This document shows positions 10,473 to 21,830 of a stretch of 64,000 nucleotides of DNA, piece by piece. The DNA is taken from NCBI GenBank assembly GCA_002794775.1, contig NBAY01000056.1:124001-188000 (forward strand), written 5' to 3'. The notes under the pieces are model-generated. The model saw only the letters and a program-made list of their open reading frames with translations. It did not search any database and had not been told where the DNA came from. The DNA is from Porodaedalea pini (Eukaryota > Basidiomycota > Agaricomycetes > Hymenochaetales > Hymenochaetaceae). The translations under genes were made by a program, and so were the position numbers. Within the stretch, counting starts at the first letter, position 1. Every line of letters begins with the position of its first letter.

Positions 10473-12179
10473 ATGACCCTGCCGCTGGTCTCGAGATGTT
10501 TACCAATGTTTAGAGCAACATCGAGACTTTCTACGTCTTCCGTTTCCCGTTCGCCGACGAGATCTTCGCGCCTCAGGAAACCGGCTTATTTCATTCTTGG
10601 TGCAGGGGTCATTTACGCTGTGGACAACAAACTAAACGCATCGTCTCTTGCACGTACTCTCAGGACGTTCGTGACAGGCGCAATTGTCGCGACGGACTAC
10701 AAGATCAACTTCCAAGCCCACCCGCCGTTCGCTGACTCCATCGCCGACCTGCATGCGCGTAATGCCGAGCGCATCTATGACCTCCTGCGCGCGAATGGTG
10801 GGCTCTACCTCAAGATTGGACAGGCTATCGCCATGCAGTCCGCAGTCCTTCCCGAAGAGTTTCAGAAGCGGTTCGCGCGCATGTTCGATGATGCGCCGCA
10901 GAACGGCTGGAAGGAAGTCGAGCGGGTCATTCGAGACGAGTTCGGTGGAAAGAGTCCAGATGAGGTCTTTGGAGAGATAGAGAGGACAGCTCGAGCGAGT
11001 GCGAGTATCGCTCAGGTGCATCGGGCGCGGCTCGCGGATGGTCGCGTAGTAGCAGTGAAGATTCAGAAGAGGGAGATCGTGCAGCAGGTGGGCTGGGACT
11101 TGTGGGCTTTTGGTGCGGTAATGTACCTCTACGACTATTTTTTCGAGCTTCCCCTCTACCCAATGGTGCCCTACATCTCTCAGCGCCTTCAGCTAGAGAC
11201 CGACTTCACGAACGAAGCCGGTAATGCAGAACGTACAGCCGCACGCGTAGAGTCAGATTCCCACCTGCGCGGCCGCGTATACATACCGAAAGTCGACCGT
11301 GAACTTACAACACGCAGGGTGATGACGGCAGAATGGATCGATGGAGTCCGAATCTCAGACAAAGATGCCATGACCTCGCCAGGCGGTCTCGGTATTCGGC
11401 TTGCAGATGTCATGCAAACAGCCATCGATCTCTTCTCCGCACAAATCTTCCTCTGGGGAGACGTGCATTGCGATCCGCACCCAGGAAACATACTCGTGCG
11501 ACGGCGGCCTTCCGGTGCACCTCAACTCGTACTTCTTGACCACGGGCTCTATGTGCATTTGGATCCATCCTTTCGGCGCGAGTACGCCAGGTTCTGGACG
11601 GCATTAATGGCCTTCGACAACCGCACACTGCAGAGCATCGCCGCGGGCTGGGGCATACGCGATACCGATGCATTCGCGAGCGCGACGCTCATGCGGCCGT
11701 ATGCGGGCGGCGACCAGCGGACCGCGGAGATGCTTTCCACATTGCCCGAGGGGGCCGACGAGGCTACGCGCGCGTTCGCAATGCAGCAGCGCATGCGGTC
11801 GAGCTTGCGGGAGATCCTCGGTGACGAGCGCATCTGGCCACGCGCACTGCTGTTCCTCGGGCGCACCATACGCATATTACAGGCGGACAACCAGATGCTT
11901 GGGAGTCCTGTTAACAGAGTAAAAATTATGGCCCTGTGTGCGTCGCGCGCGCTCGTGGACGACACGGATCTGCCGCTCCGAACACGCGTGCGCCAATGGT
12001 TGCGCCATCTTGTATTCCGCGCTGTGCTGCTATCGAGCGATGTCGTCTTCTATGCGAGCCGCGTCCGCCAGGTTTTCGGGTGGGGAGAAGGGATGGAGAG
12101 CGATATGGAGAAGGCCATGCGAGAGCTCGCGAAGAGTACGTTTGGCGTGGAGCTCAATCATGATTTGTTCGACGGCTAG
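10473..12179 (+). CDS. ABC1/ADCK (UbiB-type) atypical kinase, mitochondrial
   Basis: Intronless 568-codon gene. The N-terminus is Arg/Ser-rich (residues 1-35), as in mitochondrial presequences, followed by a hydrophobic segment near residues 38-50. ABC1 signatures: LYLKIGQA (KxGQ helix), ARASASIAQVHRA (the alanine-rich loop replacing the P-loop), VAVKIQK (ATP lysine), HCDPHPGNIL (catalytic loop) and LLDHGLY (DFG-equivalent). The layout fits the ADCK1/yeast Mcp2 branch better than COQ8 itself. Relatives act at the inner mitochondrial membrane in lipid or coenzyme Q homeostasis. The ATG at 10473 is the first in frame. Confidence 0.88.
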   Translation: MTLPLVSRCLPMFRATSRLSTSSVSRSPTRSSRLRKPAYFILGAGVIYAVDNKLNASSLARTLRTFVTGAIVATDYKINFQAHPPFADSIADLHARNAERIYDLLRANGGLYLKIGQAIAMQSAVLPEEFQKRFARMFDDAPQNGWKEVERVIRDEFGGKSPDEVFGEIERTARASASIAQVHRARLADGRVVAVKIQKREIVQQVGWDLWAFGAVMYLYDYFFELPLYPMVPYISQRLQLETDFTNEAGNAERTAARVESDSHLRGRVYIPKVDRELTTRRVMTAEWIDGVRISDKDAMTSPGGLGIRLADVMQTAIDLFSAQIFLWGDVHCDPHPGNILVRRRPSGAPQLVLLDHGLYVHLDPSFRREYARFWTALMAFDNRTLQSIAAGWGIRDTDAFASATLMRPYAGGDQRTAEMLSTLPEGADEATRAFAMQQRMRSSLREILGDERIWPRALLFLGRTIRILQADNQMLGSPVNRVKIMALCASRALVDDTDLPLRTRVRQWLRHLVFRAVLLSSDVVFYASRVRQVFGWGEGMESDMEKAMRELAKSTFGVELNHDLFDG

Positions 12180-12596
12180 TGAGAAGACGATAAACACCTT
12201 AAATTATTCTGCTATGTTAATACTTGCAGCATGTTAATCCTAGACACGCATATGTATTATGATTCATACTTAATGCCCTACTCGGTTCCTAGGTACCACT
12301 CAGTAACAGAGGCATTATTAATCATCTTCTGTCAGGTCTGCATTGTCGTCATGTTGTAAGGGGAGAAACCCGCAATGATAATCGATACGAAGGAGTCTGC
12401 ATTGATATTCCAAGCTAGTTAAGACCAAAACCTATTCGCACTGTCGCAGAAATAATATTCTAAGTTACGGCCGCACAACTACAAGAACAAAGAGTCTGAA
12501 GAAAAATATATATCAATCGATACAAAAAACCACTGTGACGAGAAATTCAGGTGAAAACAAGAAGAGACGTCCTACGAGACGGAGCGCCCTGGGTCC
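12180..12596. other. Convergent 3' intergenic region
   Basis: Separates the tail-to-tail ABC1 kinase and DUF6534 genes. It is AT-rich with no ORF of note, and presumably holds both 3' UTRs. Confidence 0.5.
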
Positions 12597-14522
12597 TTAG
12601 AGTGGGAGGACTGACGTATATCGGTCCGGCAGAATCTCCGCTTCATCCATGTGGTAGTTCGTCTCGGTTCTCACCGTGACGGCAAGCGCCTGGTTCTCCT
12701 ACAAGCCATATTCAACCGAACATCCAGCTAGAATTACACGGGAATGGACTAGTATGAACGTACCTTCTCCCCAAGATTGAACTCATTCCTCGTCGGCGAG
12801 CCGGACGCAACGTTGATCGTGCCGAAGGATGTTGCGTGCTTCGAGTTGGACGGGGTCCCCACACTGACGATACGTGGCATCTGGTACGCACCGGCGCCTG
12901 ATCCCGCACCAGTCAGACCCTCGCGTAGCCGCTCCCGCGCGTTAAGGGTAGCGAGTAGGGAGTTGAAGTATACTGATAGAGAATTAGATGAAGGGGCTGG
13001 CTCGTGAGCGGGCAAGAAAACATACGCTTGGAGAGACTGAAGTAAAAGCCGATGAAGATGTAATTGTGCGGCATTGTTGCAAACTGGCGAGTTGTACGTG
13101 TCAGTATTGGCAGAGCATTTTTGAGAAGATCCTTTGACAGACCGAAACGAAGGAGCAGATCGCGCAGAGACTTGTAAGCAGACCAGTGTTGATAATGTAT
13201 ACCATCAATGCATTGACCTTCGTGTCGGTTCTTCCGCGTGCTGTCAAACTTATCATCCTTGACCGATGATTATAAGACTCACGCCTTGAACCCAGTCCTG
13301 TTCTTGCCTAAGAAAAAACATAGTGTAATTGCGACCCACAGATCCGCTGCGACGGCGGAGCCGAGACTGGTGTACAGCAGCCACTACGATTGGTCATTGT
13401 GGAGTCAATATAAACACCTAATAGCCTGGACACAAAGAAGCACGCACGGATATCTTAGTAAACTCGAGCGTCGAGTTATAAGAGAAGCTGGAAAGCGGGA
13501 GTCAGCTCTGACTCTATCTTCGTCAGGGTGTAGCATATGGGAGACTCACATTTTGATGCCAAAACCCAGCCCAGATACTTCACGATGAGACTAGTGAGTT
13601 TATATAGACGGCGAGCTTGCAAGATAGGACTCACTGAATGTCACAAACGTGAACGCTAACTATAATAGACAAGAGGTATGAGTTTGATGACTGTCTGGTT
13701 CAGCGCCGTACAAACCGATCCAAGTGTCAAGAACCTATTTTGCTTGCTCACTGAGAAACTGAGCTTAGGGAATACTCGCCCCCTATACTGAAATATAAAC
13801 TCACTGATCCAGACTCGCCGCGCGTAATACCTGCCATGAAAGTCAGATTATAAAACCGCAGCTAACGTGCAACTGACATACAGGCGAACGATGAAGTCAC
13901 TTGTCGTCTGAAAACACGGAAGATATATATTTCTTCAGATAATGCCGACGTCTGGATGCTCTTACTGTTACGAGGACATGCAGCTGAAGGAGAGATCAGC
14001 CGTTATAACCAAAGAGATAAAGGAGAGATACATACACATAGACTCCATATGGGATCGGTAATAATAAGGAGGTTGGTGAAATTGGACACCAAATAAAAGT
14101 AAAGAACGTGCGAGATCAGAGCAAGATGCAGCGCGTCGAGTGACCTGTTAAACATGAGTTAATGAGGTTTAAAGTATCGCCTAGAGCTTCACTTACCACA
14201 AGAATGCGATCTGAAGTGGTTACAGTTCGTCACTATCTCTAGCGAATGAGCGGAACTGAAGCTCACAGTCCATTTCATATACTTAGGGTCACGCGTCGAG
14301 CTCTGATAATAAATGAGAGACTGAACGTTTGTAACGCCGAACAGGCTATGAACACCGAAAGTTCAGCTTCACGATAGTGGAATTGTATATCCAGGGGCGA
14401 ACTTACATAGCAGCGAATATGAGACCTATGAACGCCGCGCCTAGTGAGTTATCGAGATGTACATGGGGAGAAGATTGGCCTCCAGTAGGCGCCGCCGGCA
14501 TAGTTGCGTTCGCAGATGCCAT
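12597..14522 (-). CDS. DUF6534-type multi-pass membrane protein, many short exons
   Basis: Starts at ATG 14520-14522 with HLDNSLGAAFIGLIFAAM, a hallmark first helix of agaricomycete DUF6534 proteins. Later exons give LFGVTNVQSLIYYQ, DALHLALISHVLYFYLV, YYARRVWI, YTSLGSAVAADLWVAITLC and NALMVYIINTGLLTSLCAIC, then VYFNSLLATLNARERLRE and a tail ending YTSVLPL with TAA at 12597-12599. The predicted protein is a seven-helix type of unknown function. At least nine exons are separated by 45-85 nt introns; a few inner splice sites are uncertain, and one near 13240 needs an AAG acceptor or a frameshift. Confidence 0.75.
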
Positions 14523-15788
14523 GGAGCCCTAAGCTTTTACCAGCACTGGGATCGAAATGTGGAGGCAAACGGGGAGAGCAAGTCTACAGGCGCTAGTGCG
14601 ATGCAAGGGACGATTGAGTGAGAGACTTTAAGCGCTGCCGGACGAGCAGGTCTTCCAGAAATCTTATAGTTCGCGCGAACTGGGAACGCCGCAGACAGCG
14701 TGGAAAAGAGCGGAAACAGACTAGGTGAACTAAGTCTGCTACAATGCTTAACATGCACCGAAGACGGTCCTGAGATTCAGTGAGAAACGACGGGAGACTT
14801 CGATTCGCACGTCTTCGGACACGTCCTATCGCCAGAGTGGCGATTGATGTGCGTAGAGATCCTCAACAAAATCTGTGCATCATTGACGGCGAAGGTGATC
14901 AAGATGATACGAGTCACTTTCGAAATTACGTAGGCGGATGAATGAGATGGTGTATGCTAGAAGCTGCAGGGCGAAAACATGACCGAAGCTTCGGAGGTGG
15001 CAATGTTTTATCAGAAAGGGGCGTAGCAAGCAGAGGGAGAGCGGGAAGCTCAACTATTTCTGTCAAAGGCCCCCTGCTCCATTCCCAGGAAGACAGCTGG
15101 TTAAGCCGCACTCAAAATAGGTTCAGTTGATCAGTGGGACGATGGGCCTTGATTCATTGTGCCAATCCAAAACGCCATTAATGTGACTGAGAAGATTTGG
15201 TAGTCCACGGGACCGAGTCATCAGTCTAACAGCGAGTCCACTGGCATTAAATGGCATTCAGCTGCCACTAACACTTTGCACGAGCCACGCGAAAGTCGGA
15301 GGAGAAGCTTGATATTCTGCGGGGGCCAGTGAAACGGTCATCAGTAGATTGTCATAGCTGACTTCTGGTGACATGTGTTTCGCATGTTGATATATCACAA
15401 GCTCGAATCCTGATGAGACTTCTCAGATTAATTCAGGAGGCAGACAAGGTGGAGAGTCGCAAGCAGGATGAGTACAGCCGAAAGTACTCAAGAATTGAGG
15501 AGAAACTCAAGAAGGCAATGAATTACATAACGAAATTACATAACAGTTTTCCCTTTGCCTGTGACTCTCGTGTTCCTTGAATATACATGTATGTTGTACA
15601 TTATGCAATTCTTTCGATCTTTAAAATTACACCGATAAAGCCGCGCAATCAACAATTAATTCCTCATCATGTCAATGGCCCACTGACCAAAGGCTAGGCG
15701 GTGGAGTGCACACCCTCATGCGCAGGTTTCTAACAGAGAGTAAGAGACACTTAAGGATCCCGCTCGAAAATTCATCGGCAAATGGCCT
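14523..15788. other. Intergenic region, little recognisable content
   Basis: Upstream of the divergent DUF6534 gene. A short plus-strand open stretch at 15368-15580 with a charged coiled-coil-like segment (EKLKKAMNYITKLHN) is the only coding-like feature, and it is not supported otherwise. The catalytic half of the cyanase that begins at 16069 was looked for here and not found. Confidence 0.4.
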
Positions 15789-16069
15789 TTAATGGCTACG
15801 CACCGCCTTGATGTCCAACACACGCGCGAGCGCGTCGAACTCGGCATCCGTAGGGCGTTTCTTCCCCGTACACACTGCAACAACACCCGAGCGACAGACG
15901 TCAGCCACAAATTACACTATGTATTCAGCGAGACAGGCACTGGCAGGATGCACGCACCATCGATAACGTGCTGCTCGTTTTCGCCGAGCGCAGTAGCGAT
16001 CTGCGAGTAGGACAGGCCCTTCCTATCCTTCGCAGCGGCGAGCGCGGAGCAGGTTGGGTCGGGGGCCAT
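15789..16069 (-). pseudogene. Cyanate hydratase N-terminal domain only (truncated), copy A
   Basis: Exon 1 (15958-16069) begins MAPDPTCSALAAAKDRKGLS and continues through YSQIATALGENEQHVID. Exon 2 (ending 15804, or at the TAA 15789-15791 if read through) gives CTGKKRPTDAEFDALARVLD. This matches the helical N-terminal domain of cyanases, which decompose cyanate with bicarbonate. The C-terminal catalytic domain that carries the Arg, Glu and Ser active-site residues is absent from the following sequence. The exons lack frameshifts, so the domain could still be made. A diverged copy lies at 19182-19400. Confidence 0.6.
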
Positions 16070-17129
16070 GGTCACTGGTCGTCTTGAGCGTGTTGACAGC
16101 TGGGAGGTTGGATGGGGATGCGAGAGACTGCGGAACACTGTCAGAACTTCCCATGCACTTATATCCACGCGGCTAGGCGCCTTCCCGAACTCCAGCCCCT
16201 ATTTTTGATACCTTGATCATGATCATGATAAGCATCGTCCATAGGTTACAATGGTAAGCTCTTCATTATAATGCACATCCTGCGCTGATTGTGATCTTGC
16301 GTCGCCCACAATACAGTTCAGCGCTTTGATTATCGCTTCATTTATTCTAAATTTATGATGTCGGGTCGTGCAGGTGTTCGATTTACTTTAATCGCAGAAT
16401 CAGGAGCCCCGCTTTCTGTGAACTTGCCTCTTGCCCCGGCTAGTTTGACGTAGAATCTGTGAGTGCTGTACCCATCGGTGGAAGACACGAGCGCTAGAAA
16501 TCTCATCTCAGAGAACTTGGTCTCCACATTCCACGAACCCTTGATTCATAGATTCTGAGTGTCGTCAGGGAAGAGTACGTCGGCATCATCCTTCATTGAC
16601 GCTCACTGCTAACAATCCACGAGAAAGGCAAACTGAAACGAAGCTGGCTTTGTTCAGAAAAAGTTCGGTTTAAATTTATTTTATTGAGCGAAGGGGGTTT
16701 TCAACCGAGCAGTGAAATGCGGTCCTGCAAAGGCACACATACTATTGCATGCTGTCCGAATTAAACTTCTCTACGGGCACCATCCTTACGCTGCCGACGC
16801 TTTCAAACCTCATTGGTGTAGCTATGATGGAACAGTTCTGCCTTGTGACGTGTCTTTTTCAACTCTCGCACGATGTCCACGAGCTTGCTGCTTGTTGATC
16901 CGGAAGTAGTCCGGTGCGTGAAGTGTACGCACAAATTCAAAACATCCACAGGAGCCTCTCTTGCGTTTACGACACCAGAGAATCGAACAGGGAACAAAAC
17001 TACACCGGCAACATGCGTAAGCCAACACAGTGAAGTACTTTACTACATCAAAATTGCTTTGTCGTCCGACCTTGTCTACTCGCAAGGCGTAACAAAATAA
17101 ATCAAAGCTAGTATAACATACAGATTTGT
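16070..17129. other. Non-coding part of duplication copy A
   Basis: Conserved in position with 19401-20400 of copy B. Neither copy keeps a long shared open frame here, so these are probably UTR or decayed sequence rather than a gene. Confidence 0.4.
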
Positions 17130-17890
17130 TTAGCTAGCTGATCTCCAACTTCGGTGGGTCCCGTTTCTCTTCGAACGTGCCTATACCATACCCAACGTAA
17201 TACCGAGTGCCTACCTTTGAACCCTTCTTAAAAGAGTCAGGCTTTTCTTGACATCATCGCTATGGTCAAACCATTTCAAGGCTATCATGTCAGACAAGAT
17301 GCATTTCACCCAGTGCAGGCACCCGCCCGTCTTCTCATCATACCGATACCTGTTGTAATGCTTTTCAGTGAACAGGGCAAACATGGCTTTCGCCGTGATT
17401 CATTTGTTTGTAATGATCGGGAATGTGAACCGCGTTTCCTGTGGAGCGCTTTCTTCGAATATATATTTCTGTTCTGAGATCCTATGAATACAATTGTTAT
17501 TCAGGCAAGTAATGCATGTGGTACAATGATGCACGTACCGCATTGTGATTGGAATATTTAATTTTCCATTGTTTGACCTGATGTCCTTACTAGAGATACT
17601 GTTGTTTATACGTATAAACCTTTCCCGTTGGTCACCATTGTTCCTAACTTCCTCGTGTTTGCATTCTGCAACAAGTTTCCAATGTAATATCCTCCTTCCA
17701 ACCTTCTTACTACCACGAGGCACACGAGGAGGATATCCAATGACATGTATGTTCATGATATAGTAGTTCTTGGAGAGTTCATCTTTCAAGTCTATTGGAC
17801 CATTATTTGTCTCTGGATTTCCAAATGCAATATCATACCATCTTTGTTTTGTGGTTGTCCCTTTAAAAACTTGACTCAAAAAGCCTATGG
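17130..17890 (-). pseudogene. DUF7770-like protein, copy A, disrupted
   Basis: The first exon encodes GPIDLKDELSKNYYIMNIHV, GYPPRV and ILHWKLVAECKH. After an intron (GTACGT donor near 17540) come RFTFPII and, in another frame, ITAKAMFALFTEKHYNRYRY, GGCLHWVKCILSDMIALKWF and GSKVGTRYYVGYGIGTFEEK. The GC-x-W motif and final G-T-F fit DUF7770, a fungal domain of unknown function. Against copy B it has a stop near 17398 and a deletion of about 10 nt near 17238 that shifts the frame. Family assignment is tentative. Confidence 0.45.
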
Positions 17891-18414
17891 AGTGATAACA
17901 TGAGTAAAAGAAAACAAATAGCTACAAGCAAGTCAGAAAGAGCTGCTTCAATGCATGTAATACCTTTGTTACTTGACATGTGCTTGGTTGGAGGTTCAAA
18001 AGGGACCTAAGGTCTGACTATTTTGCAGTCTCTGGCAGCTGGGATCAATCTTCATATACCAGTTTCATGGGTTACAGTGACAAGGGACTAAGCTTTGCTC
18101 TGCACCTATGGTCACAGTTAAGTTATTAAGAATATAAAAGGCTTTATGATGGAAGTAAATTAAGTTGTAGCAAATTTGGACAGTAGATTTAGCTTCTTGG
18201 ATTTTATTTAGTTTTCTCCTTCAGGTAGCTAAATTGAATCTTGGTTTGCAACTTTTCAACTGTTGCCAAACAATCCAACTTAGTCTAGCAAGTATTTCTG
18301 CTTTGCACTGGTTGAGATGGAGAACAATGCCTTTAGGAGAGTGTCATCACCAAGGAGGATTACCTCTTCAAATGCAATGTATGCTTTTATAGCAGTCTCA
18401 AGCTATAAAAGTTA

Positions 18415-19257
18415 CAGCCTTTTTCATAAGTCCTGTGACACGTGCATGTCACGTGAAATGAGCCGCAGAGCCAAAGTGTCGAAAAATTAGAATGAATGCC
18501 TATTTTCTCTGTGAATTCTGCACAGTGCCTGCTCATTAAGTACTCAAAAAAAAGGCACGGTTCTCAGGAGAAGAAATATGTAAAATAGGGAGAAATAAAT
18601 TAACTGTGTAGGTGGGTGGAGATCAAACAAGTGCAGCTGGTCTGTTCTCTCACCCATTTCCACTGAGATTCAAAAATTATGGCTCCCCTACATCTACCTA
18701 TAAAATTCTTTCCTGTGTCTGTAAATTAAGTGTATGACTATACCAACATCTCCTGCAAGTTTGAAGCCAATATATTTAGTATTCATGGTGCAGCAGCAAG
18801 ATTTGTGTTCCACTTCAAGCTCTTTCCACCCTCCTTTTCTCACAACAGGTCTTGCAGAGTAGAACACAAATCTTGCTGCTGCACCATGAATACTAAATAT
18901 ATTGGCTTCAAACTTGCAGGAGATGTTGGTATAGTCATACACTTAATTTACAGACACAGGAAAGAATTTTATAGGTAGATGTAGGGGAGCCATAATTTTT
19001 GAATCTCAGTGGAAATGGGTGAGAGAACAGACCAGCTACACTTGTTTGATCTCCACCCACCTACACAGTTAATTTATTTCTCCCTATTTTACATATTTCT
19101 TCTCCTGAGAACCGTGCCTTTTTTTTGAGTACTTAATGAGCAGGCACTGTGCAGAATTCACAGAGAAAATAGGCATTCATTCTAATTTTTCGACACTTTG
19201 GCTCTGCGGCTCATTTCACGTGACATGCACGTGTCGCAGGACTTATGAAAAAGGCTG
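18415..19257. mobile_element. Foldback (MITE-like) element, 843 bp, TA target duplication
   Basis: Left arm 18415-18810 and right arm 18862-19257 are near-identical inverted copies of about 396 bp around a 51-nt spacer. Termini read CAGCCTTTTTCATAAG and its complement. TA flanks both sides (18413-18414, 19258-19259), as expected for Tc1/mariner-type mobilisation. No transposase is encoded. The mirror-image 82-codon open frames on both strands are a by-product of the symmetry. It sits between the two copies of the segmental duplication. Confidence 0.85.
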
Positions 19258-19400
19258 TAATGATCCTGACTGCACTGCAGAACTAACTTTGAATTATGTT
19301 CAGGCTGCTCATCTTCACAGAGTGCAAAGGCGATCCGCAAGTAGGGGGAGCTCTTGTTTGTCACAGCAGCGAGAGCAGAGCAGGCTGGGTCGCAGGCCAT
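19182..19400 (-). pseudogene. Cyanate hydratase N-terminal remnant, copy B
   Basis: Begins MACDPACSALAAV at 19400, alignable with MAPDPTCSALAAA of copy A, then diverges (SSPYLRIAFALCEDEQ against LSYSQIATALGENEQ). Homology stops after about 33 codons, and the frame then runs through sequence that belongs to the foldback element arm. Confidence 0.55.
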
Positions 19401-20405
19401 GATTGCTGGTCACCTCAATCCTTGGGAGATCGGATGGGATGCAAGGGAATGAAGGACACTGACAAGACTTCCACCGGTATGCACTTATATCCACATGGCT
19501 ATGCACCTTCTAGAGCTTCAGTCCCTATTCCTGATTATGTCATTTGCAGGTTTCCAATGGTAAGCTCCCTATTGTGATGCACACCCTGCACTGATTTTGA
19601 TCTTGCAACACCCACAATACATTTCAGCGCTTTGATTATTGCTTCGTCTCTTCCAAATTCACGATGTTTGGCCATGTAGGTTGTTTGATGTATTTAATCG
19701 CAGAACCAGGAGTCCCGCTCCTACCCGGCTAGCTTGACTTAGAACCTGTGAGTGCTGTACCCGTCGGTGGAAGCTATGAGTGCTGGAAATCTCATCTCAG
19801 AGAACTTGGTCTCCACACTTCACGAACCCTTGATTCATATATTCTGAGTATCATCAAGGGAGAGTACGTCGGCATCATCCTTCATTGACGCTCACTGCTA
19901 ATTATCCACAAGAAAGGCAAACTAAAATGAGGCTGACTTTTGTCAGAAAAAGTTCAGTTTGAAATTATTTTTTGAGCGAAGGGAGTTTTCAACCGAGCAA
20001 TTTGATGCAGTCCTGCAAAGGCACATATACTATTGCATGCTGTCCGAATTGAACTTCTCTACGGGCACCATCTCTACACTGCTGACACTTTCAAACCTCA
20101 TTGGTGTAGCTATGATGGGACAGTTCCGCCTCATACGTGTCTTGTTCAACTCTCGCACAATGTCCACGAGCTTGCTGCCTGTTGATCCAGAAGTGGTCCG
20201 TACGTGAAGTGTACGTACAAAATCAAAACATCCACAGGAGCCTCTCTTGCATTTGCGACACCAGAGAGTCGAACAGCGAACAAACTACACAACGCAGAGT
20301 ACTTTACTACATCAAAGTTGCTTTGTCATCCGACCTTGTCTACAAGCCAACTCATAAGGCGTAACAAAGTAAATCAAAGCTAGTATAACATCCTAATTTG
20401 TTTAG

Positions 20406-21490
20406 CTAACTGATCTCCAACTTTGGTGGCCCCTGTTTCTTTTCGAATGTACCTATACCATACCTAACGTAATACTGAGTACCTACCTTTGAACCCTTCT
20501 TAAAAGAGTCGAGTTCCTGCAGGCTTTGCTTGACATCATCACTATGGTCAAACCATTTCAAGTCTATCATGTCAGACAAGATGCATTTCACCCAATACAA
20601 GCACCCATTGCCGTTTTCATCATACTGATACCTGTTATAACCCTTTTCATTGAATAGATCAAACAAGTCTTTTGCCGTGATTTGTTTACTTTTAGTGATA
20701 GGGAATGTAAACTTTGTTTGGGCATTTCTGTGGGATGGACGTGTTGTTTCCGAGATCCTGTGAGCTTATTTATTATTTGGGCAAGTAATACATGTACAGT
20801 GATGTACGTACCTCATATGTATTGGAAATCACGTTTTGTCAGCGACGGACTACGGATACGCAAGGGGAAGGGTCGTGCAGAACTCAGTCAGAGGAAGAGG
20901 AGAGAGGAGAGGGGGAGGGGAGTGAACAGCGAGAGGAGGGGCAGTTGGACGTAGCAGTAGAATTGACCAGTCGAAAAACAATAAGTAAATAATACTAATA
21001 TCAAGTGTGCACGACCAGGAAAGCTACTGCAAAAAAGATGAAAAAATCATGAACTTCATAGAACAATAGTGTCATATATCAGCAATAATGAATGTAAACA
21101 TAATAGATATGAGTAACAAAATAAGTTGATGATAAAATAAAAAAAAAAAAAAAAAAATAATTAAAAAGTCATGACGCGTTTGCTATTGTTAGCTACAATA
21201 TCTTCTTTCGTGATATGGTTGTTTATCTGTATAAGCTGGTTCCATACATTATTATCGCTCTTGTGTTTGCAATCCACAACAAGATTCCAATGTAATAATA
21301 TCCTTTTGGTCCTCTTGCTGATATGAGGCTCACCAGGAGGAGGAAATCCAGAAACATGTATGTTCTGAATTTCGTAGTTCTCGGAAAGTTCCTTTTTCAA
21401 ATCTATCGGACCGTTACCTCTGTCTAGAGGATCTATGACAGCATCATTCCATCTCGGTTTTGCTGCTTTTTTCACCCACATTGAAAACAT
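20406..21490 (-). pseudogene. DUF7770-like protein, copy B, split by a solo LTR
   Basis: Starts at ATG 21488-21490 (MFSMWVKKAAKPRWNDAV) with GPIDLKKELSENYEIQNIHV and ILLHWNLVVDCKH, and is cut at 21177 by the LTR. Beyond it (20836 leftwards) the frame resumes with ITAKDLFDLFNEKGYNRYQY, GCLYWVKCILSDMIDLKWF and GTQYYVRYGIGTFEKKQG, ending at 20406. Without the LTR this copy keeps the frame better than copy A. The N-terminal I-x-V-x-G..HW and the GC-x-W motifs suggest DUF7770. Confidence 0.45.
20837..21176. mobile_element. Solo LTR (340 bp), second copy, target duplication CGTTT
   Basis: Begins TGTCAGCGACGGACTACGG and ends GTCATGACG (terminal CA changed to CG). CGTTT occurs at 20832-20836 and 21177-21181. 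Shares the purine tract and the sequence catagaacaat with the LTR at 6377-6823 but is about 100 bp shorter, and it carries a long A-run (about 21136-21157). Confidence 0.88.
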
Positions 21491-21830
21491 GACTGAAATA
21501 TGCTATAGTAGTGACAACATGAGTAAAAGCAGCTGCTTCAGCGCATATAATACCTCTGTTCCTTGACTTGTGTTTGGCTGGAGCCTGAAACGGGACTAAA
21601 GGTTTGACTGTTTTGCAACCTCTAGCAGCCGGAGTCAGTCTTTATGTACCAATTCCCATGAGTTACAGTGACGAAGAGCTAGGTTTGCTCTGCACCTATG
21701 GTCACAGATTAGAATATAAAAGGCTTTATAATGAAAGCAAATTAAGTGGTTGCAAACTGGGACAATAAATTAGCTTCTTGGAATTTATTCACTTTTCCCT
21801 TTCAAGCAACTAGCAAAACAACCGGTTCCT

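Larger units (their letters stand above)
15900..18230. repeat. Segmental duplication, copy A
   Basis: Matches 19290-21830 in direct orientation, with shared stretches such as ttcagcgctttgattat, gtacgtcggcatcatccttc and gcatgctgtccgaatt in the same order. It includes the cyanase N-terminus and the DUF7770-like gene. Divergence is clear but alignment is easy by eye, so the duplication is old. Confidence 0.85.
19290..21830. repeat. Segmental duplication, copy B
   Basis: Direct-oriented partner of 15900-18230, interrupted at 20837-21176 by a solo LTR absent from copy A. The copies begin and end at corresponding places, giving a tandem arrangement with the foldback element between them. Confidence 0.85.

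Noticed and set aside
18694..18978. Identical 82-codon open frames on both strands as genes
   Set aside because: They are mirror images produced by the inverted arms of the foldback element, with no family resemblance.
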